The notes under the pieces are model-generated. The model was not told where the DNA came from. It did no database searches and saw nothing but the letters and a program-made list of their open reading frames with translations. Positions 37,012 through 46,549 of a stretch of DNA of 64,000 bases are shown in pieces. Each line of letters starts with the position of its first letter. The stretch's first letter is position 1. The stretch spans positions 186,001-250,000 of the forward strand of contig JACKPB010000004.1 in assembly GCA_024233875.1 (NCBI GenBank), given 5' to 3'. A program made the translations under genes and the position numbers. The DNA is from Leptospiraceae bacterium. Its GTDB lineage: Bacteria; Spirochaetota; Leptospiria; Leptospirales; Leptospiraceae.

Positions 37012-38355
37012 TCAGTTTTCGCTAATAAGAAAACTACCTTCCATATCATATTCTGCGAATGATTCAATTTTAACATTACCAATCATTCCAACTTTTAGAT
37101 TTGGGGTATTCGTGAAGACTACCTCATCTATTTCAGGAGCATCCTGAAATCTTCGAACTATGGTTTCAGTTTTAGTTACTTTGTCAACAATCGCCGGGAA
37201 GGACTTTCCAATTCTATTCAGATGAGTTTCTTTTAGAATTTCTAGATGAATGTTTCTGATATGATTGATCCTACGGGCTTTCTCTGATTCTTCTACGTCA
37301 TCTTCTCTGTTGAATGCTTCGGTGCCTTCCTGAGGTGAAAAGCTAAAGAGTGCTAGTTTTTCCGGTCTGACTTTTCTAATAAAGGTCTCAACCTGATTGA
37401 CGTCTTCTTCTGTTTCTCCGGGATAACCCAGGATTATTGAAGTACGAATTTCTAAATCTTTTTTTAAGTTCCTGGCTTTAGAGAATAAATCCTCATAGAA
37501 TTCGAGTGAACCGGATCGGTTCATCGATTTTAAAACTTTTTGTGATACATGCTGAATGGGGGATTCAAAATAGGGTGCTAAGTTGGGAACTTCAGAAAAA
37601 AGATCCAGAAGTTGATGAGTTTTTTTGTCAGGATATAGATAGAGCAATCTAAGAATTTCCAATCCATTGAACTCAGAAATCTTTCGAATCAAATTTTTAA
37701 GAGAATCGATGTCCTTACCGTAGAAATTTGTATCCTGTGATACAAGGCATATCTCCTTCTTGCCGGAGTTAAGAGCCAGATCTATATCTGAGAGAATTTC
37801 CTCCTCAGGTCGATCCCTAAATTTACCTCTTAGGTTGGGAATGATACAGAAATTACAACCCCGATTGCATCCATCTGAGATTTTAATATAAGAGTAGGGT
37901 AGGTTCTCATTTTTTATTCTACTTGTGATTTGTTCTCTAGTTTCAATTTCTGAAGTAGCTGTAGAGTTTAAAAAGTCCTTCGAGAAATTTTGACTGAGAA
38001 TCGATCCTGCTTCCTTGTATCGACCCGTACCAAAAACAAGATCTACCTCGGGAATATCAGTTTTGATTTCATTAGGATATCTCTCCGCAAAGCAACCTAC
38101 CACGACGAGTTTCTGCCTTCGTCTCTTTTTTATCCTGGCAGCTGATAGGACTGTATCTATAGTTTCTTCGTTTGCAGATTGAATGAAGGAACAGGTATTG
38201 ATTAAATGAAAATCCGAAGACTCCGCCGATTTAGCAGGGACGAGTCCCTCTTTCAAAAGGGACTCTTCCATATGAAGAGAGTCGGCTGTATTTTTCGGAC
38301 AACCCAGAGTAGTGATATAAAAACTTTTTCGGGAGGAATTCCCTGTAGTTTTCAA
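37012..38355 (-). CDS. rimO: Ribosomal protein S12 methylthiotransferase
   Basis: 447 residues. The N-terminal MTTase domain has FYITTLGCPKNTADSLHME, and three cysteines for the first cluster. The radical SAM motif is CNRGCNFCIIPNLRGKFR. The C-terminal TRAM-like part ends the protein. The CPKN and radical SAM sequence resembles RimO more than MiaB. It attaches a methylthio group to an aspartate of ribosomal protein S12. The start is TTG at 38355, supported by AGGAG 6 nt upstream that overlaps the end of the rodZ-like gene. Confidence 0.93.
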   Translation of the reverse strand: MKTTGNSSRKSFYITTLGCPKNTADSLHMEESLLKEGLVPAKSAESSDFHLINTCSFIQSANEETIDTVLSAARIKKRRRQKLVVVGCFAERYPNEIKTDIPEVDLVFGTGRYKEAGSILSQNFSKDFLNSTATSEIETREQITSRIKNENLPYSYIKISDGCNRGCNFCIIPNLRGKFRDRPEEEILSDIDLALNSGKKEICLVSQDTNFYGKDIDSLKNLIRKISEFNGLEILRLLYLYPDKKTHQLLDLFSEVPNLAPYFESPIQHVSQKVLKSMNRSGSLEFYEDLFSKARNLKKDLEIRTSIILGYPGETEEDVNQVETFIRKVRPEKLALFSFSPQEGTEAFNREDDVEESEKARRINHIRNIHLEILKETHLNRIGKSFPAIVDKVTKTETIVRRFQDAPEIDEVVFTNTPNLKVGMIGNVKIESFAEYDMEGSFLISEN

Positions 38356-38356
38356 A

Positions 38357-39478
38357 TCATTCTCCTGTTTCTTTTATAATGAACTGTGTGCTATCGTAGG
38401 GGCTGGGAACTTTATAGAAAATCTTCTTGGTTAATTTTCCCGGACGTCCCATCTTTACTCGATCTTTTCCGTTTTGGATCATTTCTACGACGCCACCATC
38501 ACCAACTTTTATTTCCAATCTATCCTTTGCTTCCAATTGTTTGGTTTCATTTGCAGATATGAGTCCTTTTTCACCCGTTTGTCCATCAATAATGAATTCT
38601 GCATAGCTGGACTTTAAGAAGTAAAGGGTGATCTGAATCGGTACATCTCCACTGGGTTTGGAATTATTGAATTCTTTTTCGTCACCCAGTGAGACCATAA
38701 TCTTAGCTGAATTTTCAGTGATCGCCTGGTTTTGAATTTTGATTTCTCTGCGTAGGGATTCCAATTCCGGAATAGAGGAATCCAGAACTATATCTTCACC
38801 AATCTTTGAATCGAAGGTATACACGTTCTTGTCCGGGTAGATATTGAGTCCGAGAATTGCAGTATTGTTTCCATCCGGATTCAATTTTACACCCTTAATG
38901 AATATCTTACACTGTTGGGAACCCACATTGAATGTAAATCCCTGTTCGGGGGTTAGAGTAAGGGGGATGGGTGTGCTTTCTGAAAGGGATTGCTGACTGA
39001 AAGTCATGTCTGTAGGTATTTCGGAACTCAGTTTATTTTTATCTTCCAGAATACTTCCTGAATTTCCGGATGATCCTGATTCAGAAGAGTTGTTTTCGTA
39101 AAAATACGAGAAGAAAAATATTCCGACCAGGACTAGAACTACAATCAAAATAGGTAGGATGGCTCTATTTTTCTCCAGTTCAACTGCGAGCATCTTCACT
39201 GTAGGTTTTGTAAGTTCTTCAAGAGGCAATTGGGATTCTTCCAATTGTTCTCCTCTATAAAGATTCAACATATGAGCAGTATCTAATTTTAGATAATCTG
39301 AATATGTTTTTAAAAAACCTATCGTGAATGTCTCTGCCGGAAATAAACTATAATCCTCACTTTCCAAAGCCAGAATGAATTTCATTGCAATATTAGTATC
39401 TTTGGAAACATCTCTGACTGTAAGGTTTCTCTCTTCTCTTGTTTCCCTTAAGATTTGACCGACTCTTTTTGTACTCAC
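38357..39478 (-). CDS. RodZ-like protein (HTH domain, membrane anchor, C-terminal domain)
   Basis: 373 residues. An N-terminal Xre/HTH_25 domain (VGQILRETREERNLTVRDVS, then FILALESEDYSLFPAETFTIGFLKTYS) is followed by a single membrane segment near 108-130 (LPILIVVLVLVGIFFFSYF), a Ser/Gly-rich linker and a ~220-residue periplasmic part that ends with a DUF4115-like region. This is the RodZ layout; RodZ links MreB to the cell-wall machinery. GTG start at 39478 with GGAGA 8 nt upstream. It is between lolA and rimO in the reverse operon. Confidence 0.82.
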   Translation of the reverse strand: MSTKRVGQILRETREERNLTVRDVSKDTNIAMKFILALESEDYSLFPAETFTIGFLKTYSDYLKLDTAHMLNLYRGEQLEESQLPLEELTKPTVKMLAVELEKNRAILPILIVVLVLVGIFFFSYFYENNSSESGSSGNSGSILEDKNKLSSEIPTDMTFSQQSLSESTPIPLTLTPEQGFTFNVGSQQCKIFIKGVKLNPDGNNTAILGLNIYPDKNVYTFDSKIGEDIVLDSSIPELESLRREIKIQNQAITENSAKIMVSLGDEKEFNNSKPSGDVPIQITLYFLKSSYAEFIIDGQTGEKGLISANETKQLEAKDRLEIKVGDGGVVEMIQNGKDRVKMGRPGKLTKKIFYKVPSPYDSTQFIIKETGE

Positions 39479-39493
39479 TGAAGTATTCTCCGT

Positions 39494-40189
39494 TTATTGA
39501 TTATTACTTACCAATGGATTGTTCACTATTTTAGCGTTTCCGCTAATGTGGTAATTGAACTCTCCGTCTTCCATTTCTGAATTCAACACAATTTTGGAGT
39601 ATTCCAGAGTAGTTTCTTTTCCTCTGGAATCCTTTCCAACTGCTTTGTGAATCAAATAGGTTTCTGCATCTATATATAAGGTCATGTGTTCAAAACCACC
39701 GATTTTTTCTCTTTGTTCCAATGCCAGAACAAAGTACTTCTTTCCATCGTCGGATTTTTGAGGTTGGTTGATTGAATTGAATTTATAATGATATTTTCGA
39801 AACAATCGATTCAAACCTGTATTTGAATTTGGAACAAATATCGGATCCCCGGATGAGTTTTCTTTTTCTATCTCGAGATCCTGCTTTCCGACTGCTCCAA
39901 TTTTTTTTATATAGATCCAGAGAGTTTTCCCATCACTTACTATTGCATCTCCATCAGGGGATGTGAATTCATATTTAATTTTTCCGGGTGATTTGAACTT
40001 GCAAGCTCCTGTAAGAGTTGCATTTTTTTTGTTCTGGGTTGTGTTGATTGTAAAATTTGCTGAGAGGGTTTGGACCCCTGCATACTTTTTCTTTACCTTT
40101 TTTACGACTTCAGAAGGCGAGTTCCAATTATGAGCCTGGGAAAAAAGAAAACTCAGAGGAAAAAACAGCATCAAAATTAGATATTTCAT
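39494..40189 (-). CDS. lolA: LolA-like outer-membrane lipoprotein carrier
   Basis: 231 residues with a signal peptide (YLILMLFFPLSFLFSQAHN). The mature part shows the LolA order: VKKVKKKYAGVQTLSANFTI, GACKFKSPGKIKYEF, PDGDAIVSDGKTLWIYI and the hydrophobic-barrel strands thereafter (YFVLALEQREKIGGFEHMTLYI). It would carry lipoproteins from the inner to the outer membrane; the window itself encodes many lipoproteins. It appears to be the first gene of the long reverse operon down to ribE. Confidence 0.87.
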   Translation of the reverse strand: MKYLILMLFFPLSFLFSQAHNWNSPSEVVKKVKKKYAGVQTLSANFTINTTQNKKNATLTGACKFKSPGKIKYEFTSPDGDAIVSDGKTLWIYIKKIGAVGKQDLEIEKENSSGDPIFVPNSNTGLNRLFRKYHYKFNSINQPQKSDDGKKYFVLALEQREKIGGFEHMTLYIDAETYLIHKAVGKDSRGKETTLEYSKIVLNSEMEDGEFNYHISGNAKIVNNPLVSNNQ

Positions 40190-40273
40190 ACACGGTCCAA
40201 TAATTGTAATATTCCAATCTTTTTGAACTAGTTTAGATTGTTAAGAAAAATATTCAAAACCATCAGAAAATAA

Positions 40274-40305
40274 AAAAACCCCGACCATCACTGACCGGGG
40301 TTTTT
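40274..40305 (-). terminator. Terminator after the large beta-domain lipoprotein gene
   Basis: AAAAACCCCG and CGGGGTTTTT form a 10-bp stem with a 12-nt loop. On the reverse strand it ends in a T run and starts about 20 bp after the stop of the 3.8-kb lipoprotein gene, separating it from lolA. Confidence 0.85.
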
Positions 40306-40326
40306 AAGATCCTTATAACTAAATTC

Positions 40327-43300
40327 TTAGTTATCTTTTTTATTGAAGAAATCAGATGCAGAACATCCAGGTTGTCCAACATCCTTCAAGTTTTTGTATT
40401 CATCCAAGCAGAAGATTTGCCACCATCTGTTGACCTGACCCTGACCTGCATTATAAGTTCTAACCAAACCAGTAGATTTGAAAACTTTAATGGTCGCTGC
40501 GGATACAGACATAGGTGCATCATTTCTATAGTTGTAGATACTATAACCTCTTCTAGGCTTACTCCAAACACTCCCTTTGAGAGTGGTTGTTTCAGGGCCG
40601 TAGCCGTCCACATCATCAACATCTAGAGTTAAATTCCCATTCAGTCTAGACTTGTTGTTCCAAACAACCTGAGGGTATTTTCCTTCATCGAGATTGGTAA
40701 CCGAATCGTACTCTAAATGGGAATCTAAGTCAGCAGGTTTTTCACCCCAGGCTAGAACGATTCTTACTTCGTCAGCTGCCAATGTAGGGGATACGAAGAT
40801 GTTTTGGTTCCCTGAATTGTTTCCTGCTGATATTACAGTTTGGTATGTCGTTGCAAAGCCATTTCCCGCAACTTCTACAGTGTAGTTTCCTGCAGGGACA
40901 TTTGGAATTACATAGGAACCATCCGCTGCACTGGTAATAGGTGCTATGGTTTGATTGTTTGCATCTAAAGCCAGAGGTCCGGATTTTGAATTGATTCCGG
41001 GTCTGAGAGTGATCGTGAGACCGGAAGTGATATTTCTGTTGTTGAAGGCATTGATCACTTTACCGGAAATTGACGCCGGAGCTTGAGAGCCGGGGATCAT
41101 GGTCACAATGTCAAAGTTTGTAGTAGTATTTTTCTGAACCGTGAGCAAACCTTCAACTGCAACATAACCAGCTGCGGTGAACTTGATTTTCCAAACACCT
41201 GAATTCACTTGAAAAATATTGTAATTGGGAGCGTTGGAAAAGTTAGTGGTTCCAGAAGTAAGGCTGGAAGGTTGAATCGGAGCAGTGGGTCTTGTGCCTG
41301 CTGTAGGATGAATCAATTCGAGGTTGTAAGAACCTGTGAACTGAGCACCACCGGCTAGCAACACCCGACCGGACACATTCCCTCTGGATCCTGATTCTAC
41401 TGTCTGTCCGTTTATGGTAACACTTGAACCACCTGTAGCGGGAACCGTTACAGAAATGTAAATTGTCTCATATCCAGATTTTTCAATCTTTAGCACATAT
41501 TCACCGGGGTCTACGTTGGAGATTGAGTAATTTCCATTCGCATCAGTAGTTACAGATGGAACCTGGATATCAGCTCTCGAACCATTCGCCGGATTGATTC
41601 TGGGTACATTGACCGGGAGAGTATCATCGTCTCTATACACTGAATCTGAGAAGCTTACAATGTTTGGATCCGGATTTGTATCTAAGCCGAGAGTGATGGT
41701 AGCACCGCTCAGAGCACCTGTTGAAATCGCATCAGAAATAGTACCTGAGATGTTCTTTCTGGGTAAGTGGAGAATGTTATTGGTTACACTCAGGAGGCCT
41801 CCTGAAACCGGCACTGTAGTTTCATTGAGCTCAGCTGTTGTTGAAGAAGCACTGAGATGTTTGATCGGATCAACAGTAATGATTCCATAGGAACCCTGTT
41901 TGAATTGATAATTGGTTCCATCAAAAAAGACTGAATCTGTAGCGTTGGTACCGCTAACAGTGGAAGCCGTAGCAAGAGTGGGTGCATTAGAATACTGACT
42001 GATAGCAAAACCTACTTTCAGAGAATCCGCTACACTGGAACAGGTCGGAACAGTTGATTCAGAAAGAGTTGAATTGATTCCTAATACTGAATTCACTAAA
42101 GCAGAATTGGAGCAAAGTACAGAAGAGGAAGGAAGATTTACGACTTTTGAATTTCCATCGAACTTATACGCTCCATTGGCACCGGTTGTGGTGATGTGGA
42201 TAACAGGATTGTTGTTGCTGTCAGTATTTCCCAACATTACTACAAACAAACCGGGCAATCCTGCATTTGCTGTATAACCGGGGGTGGTTCCACCGTAGAC
42301 ATTTTTGGTAGTTCCATTAGAAAGAGTGTCGTGAACTGCTGTTTGACCTTCTATCCTTCCCCTATGTGTGCTCTGTTCGAGTGTGAAGGGAGGAAAGCTC
42401 ACATCCTGACCGTTCAGAGTGACCACTGCAGGAGTAGTAGATTTGTATCCCGGAGCTGAAATTGTGTACTCCCACTTTCCTGCTACAGCTGTGAAGAATA
42501 CAGTTACATTGTCTTCTTTTACTTCATAGACTTTATTAGCTAAAGTATTGTATGTCCATGGACCTGTACCTTGATTTTGGGCCACACAGATTGCTTGAAA
42601 TCCACCCGCTCCACATGCGTTGACACAGGTAGTTCCAAGGTTCAAACAAGCCTCTCTCACCCACAGGGTAGCTAAGTTTCTAATCTTCTCATCGCTTGCC
42701 TGAGTTAAGTAAACCAGAGAAGAAGGAGGTTGATTGGTGGCCGGTCGGAAATTGATGGATGCACCGGCAATTCTGGGTGGTTGATTGTTGGCTCCTGAGA
42801 CTGAACCTGTGATATTGGAAGGTCTGGGTATCATAGTGATGCTTGAACCCTGGCTCACAACAGTTGGATTGCCTGTGGGGCTGGCAGTAAAGGAAAAGGA
42901 AGAGTTGGAAGTAATGAATCCATCTTTACTAACCTCTATACTGTAAACACCCGAGCCCAGATTTTCTGAGAAGGAAAACTTACCGGATGCATCGGTAGTT
43001 GTTGTGGCGACTACAACACCGTTTTCGTTTTTGAGAGTTACGGTGAAACCGGAAAGATCCGCATCAGCTATTGCCACATTTTTAATTGTCCAATCGCTAA
43101 TTGTAGCTGTAGCAGAAGTTGCAGGATTCCAGGAGCTAGAAATCGTATTTACATTCACAGTTGTGGTTTGAGTTGGGTCATTTCCGCTAAATACAAACCG
43201 AACATTCTGATCGATATCCGTGAAGGCCTGTCCTCCCTGACTTTGTCCGGCACCGTTTACGGAGACAACATAGTTTCCATTGGACAAATTGAGATCATTT

Positions 43301-44091
43301 CCGGAAGAATCTTTGGTGAAAGAGTAGTTCCCATCCGCATCCGTAGTGGTTGTGGCTATAGTATTGCCTGAGGAATCTTTCAATGTTACTGTAACATTTG
43401 CCAGTCCACCTGAAGGGACAACAACGCCCCCTGATTGATCAATAAAACCGGGAGTCGTAACTTTTCCTGCGATCTCAGCAGGTCCGCTGGAGAGGTACAG
43501 TCTGGTTGTGTCCAGTTCTCCTACAGTGATGTTGTCTACATCATTGGTAGGATCGTTGACGTAGTTGAAGTCTGTGTATCCCGAATTGACTCCATTCCCG
43601 CTATTGACAAGGACTCTATAATTGCCATTGTTCAATTCGTCCAGATTGAAGGAGTAAGAACCATCTGCTGCAGGATTGGTAGTAGCCAGAACAGTTCCTG
43701 TGGAATCGACTAATTGAAGGATAACCTGAGTGATGTCCAATCCGGCGTCATTAGAGCATTCGATTGTTGCACCTGAATCATTTTTGCAATCGCTGACACG
43801 TATGGTTCCGGTGACAACTGCTGATCCGACTGTAGGAACTTCCTGAACGGATTCTCCTAAGCTTTGGGGTAAGGGAACACCGTTTGAATCTACGTTAGCA
43901 GTTCCTGAGGCAGTACTTGTTGTGGAAGCAGAGGTTGCTGCATCTCCACCCATAAGGGCTGTCATCCAGGGAACTAAAAGTGCTTTTTTCTTTTTCCCAC
44001 CACAGTCTGCAGTGAAAAAACTAACCATTACTATGAGGAAAATATTGAGGAGAGCTTTGATGTGATCTTTGCCCTTAATTGAACTAGACAT
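40327..44091 (-). CDS. Large lipoprotein of repeated carboxypeptidase-regulatory/Cna-B-like beta domains
   Basis: About 1,254 residues. The signal peptide ends FFTADCGG, a likely lipoprotein site. I chose the ATG at 44091, with AAGGAG 9 nt upstream, not the ATG at 44127. The mature chain is a series of 80-100-residue beta-sandwich units, recognised by DADGNYSF, DASGKFSFSE, DANGNYSISNVDPGEYVLKI and ADGSYVIPNVPAGNYTVEV. The C-terminus differs: DLDSHLEYDSV and LDVDDVDGYGPETTTL resemble the DUF2135/YfaP-type domain. Near the middle is a Cys-rich stretch (CLNLGTTCVNACGAGGFQ). Probably outer-membrane or surface exposed; it may be a stalk or adhesion protein, but no binding site is recognised. Confidence 0.82.
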   Translation of the reverse strand: MSSSIKGKDHIKALLNIFLIVMVSFFTADCGGKKKKALLVPWMTALMGGDAATSASTTSTASGTANVDSNGVPLPQSLGESVQEVPTVGSAVVTGTIRVSDCKNDSGATIECSNDAGLDITQVILQLVDSTGTVLATTNPAADGSYSFNLDELNNGNYRVLVNSGNGVNSGYTDFNYVNDPTNDVDNITVGELDTTRLYLSSGPAEIAGKVTTPGFIDQSGGVVVPSGGLANVTVTLKDSSGNTIATTTTDADGNYSFTKDSSGNDLNLSNGNYVVSVNGAGQSQGGQAFTDIDQNVRFVFSGNDPTQTTTVNVNTISSSWNPATSATATISDWTIKNVAIADADLSGFTVTLKNENGVVVATTTTDASGKFSFSENLGSGVYSIEVSKDGFITSNSSFSFTASPTGNPTVVSQGSSITMIPRPSNITGSVSGANNQPPRIAGASINFRPATNQPPSSLVYLTQASDEKIRNLATLWVREACLNLGTTCVNACGAGGFQAICVAQNQGTGPWTYNTLANKVYEVKEDNVTVFFTAVAGKWEYTISAPGYKSTTPAVVTLNGQDVSFPPFTLEQSTHRGRIEGQTAVHDTLSNGTTKNVYGGTTPGYTANAGLPGLFVVMLGNTDSNNNPVIHITTTGANGAYKFDGNSKVVNLPSSSVLCSNSALVNSVLGINSTLSESTVPTCSSVADSLKVGFAISQYSNAPTLATASTVSGTNATDSVFFDGTNYQFKQGSYGIITVDPIKHLSASSTTAELNETTVPVSGGLLSVTNNILHLPRKNISGTISDAISTGALSGATITLGLDTNPDPNIVSFSDSVYRDDDTLPVNVPRINPANGSRADIQVPSVTTDANGNYSISNVDPGEYVLKIEKSGYETIYISVTVPATGGSSVTINGQTVESGSRGNVSGRVLLAGGAQFTGSYNLELIHPTAGTRPTAPIQPSSLTSGTTNFSNAPNYNIFQVNSGVWKIKFTAAGYVAVEGLLTVQKNTTTNFDIVTMIPGSQAPASISGKVINAFNNRNITSGLTITLRPGINSKSGPLALDANNQTIAPITSAADGSYVIPNVPAGNYTVEVAGNGFATTYQTVISAGNNSGNQNIFVSPTLAADEVRIVLAWGEKPADLDSHLEYDSVTNLDEGKYPQVVWNNKSRLNGNLTLDVDDVDGYGPETTTLKGSVWSKPRRGYSIYNYRNDAPMSVSAATIKVFKSTGLVRTYNAGQGQVNRWWQIFCLDEYKNLKDVGQPGCSASDFFNKKDN

Positions 44092-44130
44092 GGCCTGATA
44101 CTCCTTTTCATTTATAAATCTTTTCATTTT

Positions 44131-44149
44131 TAGGAAATGTTATTTCCTA
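44131..44149. promoter_or_regulatory. Operator-like palindrome before the large lipoprotein gene
   Basis: TAGGAAAT and ATTTCCTA flank a 3-bp centre, a perfect 8-bp inverted repeat 40 bp upstream of the ATG. A TTGACT lies further upstream on the reverse strand. The site could bind a dimeric regulator or form a short hairpin in the leader. No cognate regulator is evident nearby. Confidence 0.45.
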
Positions 44150-44463
44150 TGCCAATATGACGGAAAAAAAACATGAAATAGTCAATCTATTTTTTTGAAA
44201 AAAATCATAAGAACTAAATTTTTTTTATTTTTAAGGATTTTGGGAACCTAAAGAAATTCATATTGGAAGGAAAAGGGATTGGATAAGAATTTAAGAAGTT
44301 TCAAATGTAAATTTTTCTTTTCATGAATTGTCTCATTCTCATTCTATCCACATCTATCGGTTCTGTGGATACCATTAGTATCAAAAACCGAATCCGAACT
44401 TTGAAACATGTTTTTGGGAAATTGTTGGAGAAGTAGGGAAACCTCAATGCTGAATTGAATTCA
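44150..44463. other. Intergenic stretch between divergent lipoprotein and ankyrin genes
   Basis: AT-rich, with runs of A and T near 44160-44230. It should hold the promoters of the two divergent genes; TTGACT at about 44185 on the reverse strand is one weak -35 candidate. I see no RNA gene, repeat copy or supported ORF here. Confidence 0.5.
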
Positions 44464-45489
44464 ATGAAATTTTTACATTTTTGGACTTTTTTGGGAATCA
44501 TTTTTTTTCTACTTTCCCCTATACATTCCGAAGAAATTCATCTGAAAGATGGGAGGGTTGTCTATGGAAAAATAGAGAAAAAGAATAGAAAATACACAGT
44601 AGTTTCGAAAAACAATCGGAAAAAAACTTTTTTAAACCGGGATATTCTCAGAATAAAGAAGTCAAAAAAATACAAAAAACCCAAAACTGACCCAAAAAAC
44701 TTTCAGGATTTTCTGAATTTATGTAAAGATGGCAATCTAAAAATGGTGAAATCCATTCTCCAGAAGAACCCTAGCTTTTTAAAAAAAAGAAATAGTTATG
44801 GGGACACAGCTCTCATGGTAGCCTCAGATAATGGAAATTTAAACCTGGTTCGTTTTTTTATCCAAAAAAAGGCAGGAATCGATTTGGCCAATCGGGAAGG
44901 CGAAACTCCCTTAATGCTGGCAACAGCAGGCGGATACATAGAAATTGTTAAGTTTTTGATTCAAAATAAGGCAAAGGTCAATTTGAGAAATTTGGATGGT
45001 GAGAACGCTCTCTTCATCGCTACCGAAAATGGATACATCGATATCATTCATTTGCTAATTCAATCGGATGGAAATGTGAATGTTAAGAATCGATTTCGGG
45101 AAACTCCACTTATGATTGCCTGTGACAAAGGACGACTGGATATAGTTAGAAAATTGATCTATCATGATGCAAATGTAAACTCCAGAAATTCAGACAGGGA
45201 AACTCCACTTATGATCGCCGCAGACAAAGGCTTTGAAGAAATCGTAAGAATACTTCTTTACAATGACGCCAATGTGAATTATCGAAATAAATTTTGGTGG
45301 ACAGCTCTCATGATGGCTTCCTACAACGGATACACACCGATAGTGAAATTATTATTGAAGCATGATGCCAACGTTAAATTTCAAAACAAAAATAAGCAAA
45401 ATGCTTTAACTATGGCTATGGAAAACAAACACACTGAGATCATAGATCTCCTGAAATCTTACGGGGCCGGTCTACCTGAACTCCGATAG
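44464..45489 (+). CDS. Exported ankyrin-repeat protein
   Basis: About 341 residues from the ATG at 44464; a TTG three codons upstream is also possible. A signal peptide (FLHFWTFLGIIFFLLSPIHS) is followed by HLKDGRVVYGKIEKKNRKY, a small SH3-like segment, then a Lys-rich linker. From about residue 85 on there are seven to eight ankyrin repeats of 33 residues, with repeated TPLMIA and DANVNSRN-like turns. It may bind a partner in the periplasm; ankyrin proteins have been tied to stress protection in some bacteria, but nothing here fixes the role. Its 3' end overlaps the convergent reductase gene by 31 bp. Confidence 0.85.
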   Translation: MKFLHFWTFLGIIFFLLSPIHSEEIHLKDGRVVYGKIEKKNRKYTVVSKNNRKKTFLNRDILRIKKSKKYKKPKTDPKNFQDFLNLCKDGNLKMVKSILQKNPSFLKKRNSYGDTALMVASDNGNLNLVRFFIQKKAGIDLANREGETPLMLATAGGYIEIVKFLIQNKAKVNLRNLDGENALFIATENGYIDIIHLLIQSDGNVNVKNRFRETPLMIACDKGRLDIVRKLIYHDANVNSRNSDRETPLMIAADKGFEEIVRILLYNDANVNYRNKFWWTALMMASYNGYTPIVKLLLKHDANVKFQNKNKQNALTMAMENKHTEIIDLLKSYGAGLPELR

Positions 45490-46157
45490 CGCTTGTATTT
45501 GAGGAAAACTTCGTTTTCTACTTTTTCTACTGAAGTCAAATCCCATTTGTTTTGATCAAAGGAATCGAGAGCACTCTCACCCCTACAGATACTCAATAAG
45601 TCCTCTTTACCAATCAAAAAGGGTACCAGAGTGAGGTAAAGGTCGGTAACACAATCCTTTTCTAAAAAGATTCGATTTAAGGTGGGCCCACCTTCCAGAA
45701 GAATCTTTCTGTAGCCCATTCGGAAGATCGACTCCAGGATTTCCTCTACAGGAAGACTGTCCGAAAGACGAATGATTTCGGAGACTTCAGAATGTGTGCT
45801 TTTTATAATATCGTAGTTTTCCTGAGTGCAGAAGAGAATGGGTTTTTTTTCGTAAAACTTAAAAATCTTTCTATCCAGAGGAATCGAACCTTTTCGAACC
45901 AATAAGACCACTCTCGGATTCGGAGAACTGACATATCTCAAATGAGTCACCGGATCGTCATTGATGATACTATTTTTTCCTACGATTAGAATCTCCGCAG
46001 AACTTCGGTACTCATCCATTCGAACTTTGTCTTTTCGTGAGGAGAGACCGTACCATTTTCCATCGGGCCGCATCACTTTCCCATCAAGAGTCATTGCCAT
46101 ATTGATGGAAAGTTCATAATCAGGCGGAAATGAGTTAATTTTGTTTGTCGGATTCAC
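45459..46157 (-). CDS. RibD C-terminal-like (dihydrofolate-reductase fold) reductase
   Basis: 232 residues from a GTG at 46157. It matches the RibD_C reductase fold without the deaminase part: INMAMTLDGKVMRPDGKWYGLSS, AEILIVGKNSIINDDP and RKILLEGGPTLNRIFLEKD. This fold reduces pyrimidine-type ribosyl intermediates with NADPH in riboflavin or archaeal-type pathways. Since a full ribD is present at 30303, this copy may have another substrate. Its 5' end overlaps the BFD-like gene by 23 bp, and its 3' end overlaps the ankyrin gene. Confidence 0.8.
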   Translation of the reverse strand: MNPTNKINSFPPDYELSINMAMTLDGKVMRPDGKWYGLSSRKDKVRMDEYRSSAEILIVGKNSIINDDPVTHLRYVSSPNPRVVLLVRKGSIPLDRKIFKFYEKKPILFCTQENYDIIKSTHSEVSEIIRLSDSLPVEEILESIFRMGYRKILLEGGPTLNRIFLEKDCVTDLYLTLVPFLIGKEDLLSICRGESALDSFDQNKWDLTSVEKVENEVFLKYKRYRSSGRPAP

Positions 46158-46410
46158 TTTGAATGATTTTCATCTCTCTATTGAAGATAGTTCTCACCTG
46201 AGGGTAGCAGGACCCACATTTCATGGAGGCATCAGAACGGAATCTGAGTTCTTCTAAATCATGTACTCCGGAATGAATGAGGTCAACAAGAGTTTTTTCA
46301 CTGACAGCCCTACAGATACAAATGTTTTTAGGTCTCATCCGGGCGTAAATTTCTGAGAGTTCCTTCTCATCCATATTAGATAGGACGAAACTTTTGGAAA
46401 GATCTGTCAA
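46135..46410 (-). CDS. BFD-like [2Fe-2S] protein
   Basis: 91 residues from a TTG at 46410; an internal ATG at 46374 would give about 79. It has the four-cysteine pattern of bacterioferritin-associated ferredoxin-type domains: CIC in NICICRAVSEKTLVDLI and CGSC in SMKCGSCYPQVRTIF. Such domains bind a [2Fe-2S] cluster and often serve as electron carriers. It is upstream of and overlaps the reductase gene, which suggests a joint redox function; that link is inference. Confidence 0.75.
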   Translation of the reverse strand: MTDLSKSFVLSNMDEKELSEIYARMRPKNICICRAVSEKTLVDLIHSGVHDLEELRFRSDASMKCGSCYPQVRTIFNREMKIIQSESDKQN

Positions 46411-46549
46411 GTGACATTGAAAAACAATGAGAAATTCTACTAGGAAAGATGAGGAGGGAAGTTGATTTTAAAGTCATTGGTTTTATTTCCGATTGCAATT
46501 AGAACAAAGGGGAATAAATTGTTGAAATCTCAAATGATTAGGATGGGAA

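Noticed and set aside
40372..43713. Several open frames opposite the large lipoprotein gene
   Set aside because: They are antisense to a long well-supported coding region, share its codon pattern in mirror, and have no ribosome sites or family motifs.
44301..44501. Reverse 66-codon frame before the ankyrin gene
   Set aside because: It overlaps the start and signal peptide of the ankyrin protein, has no ribosome site and no recognisable motif.
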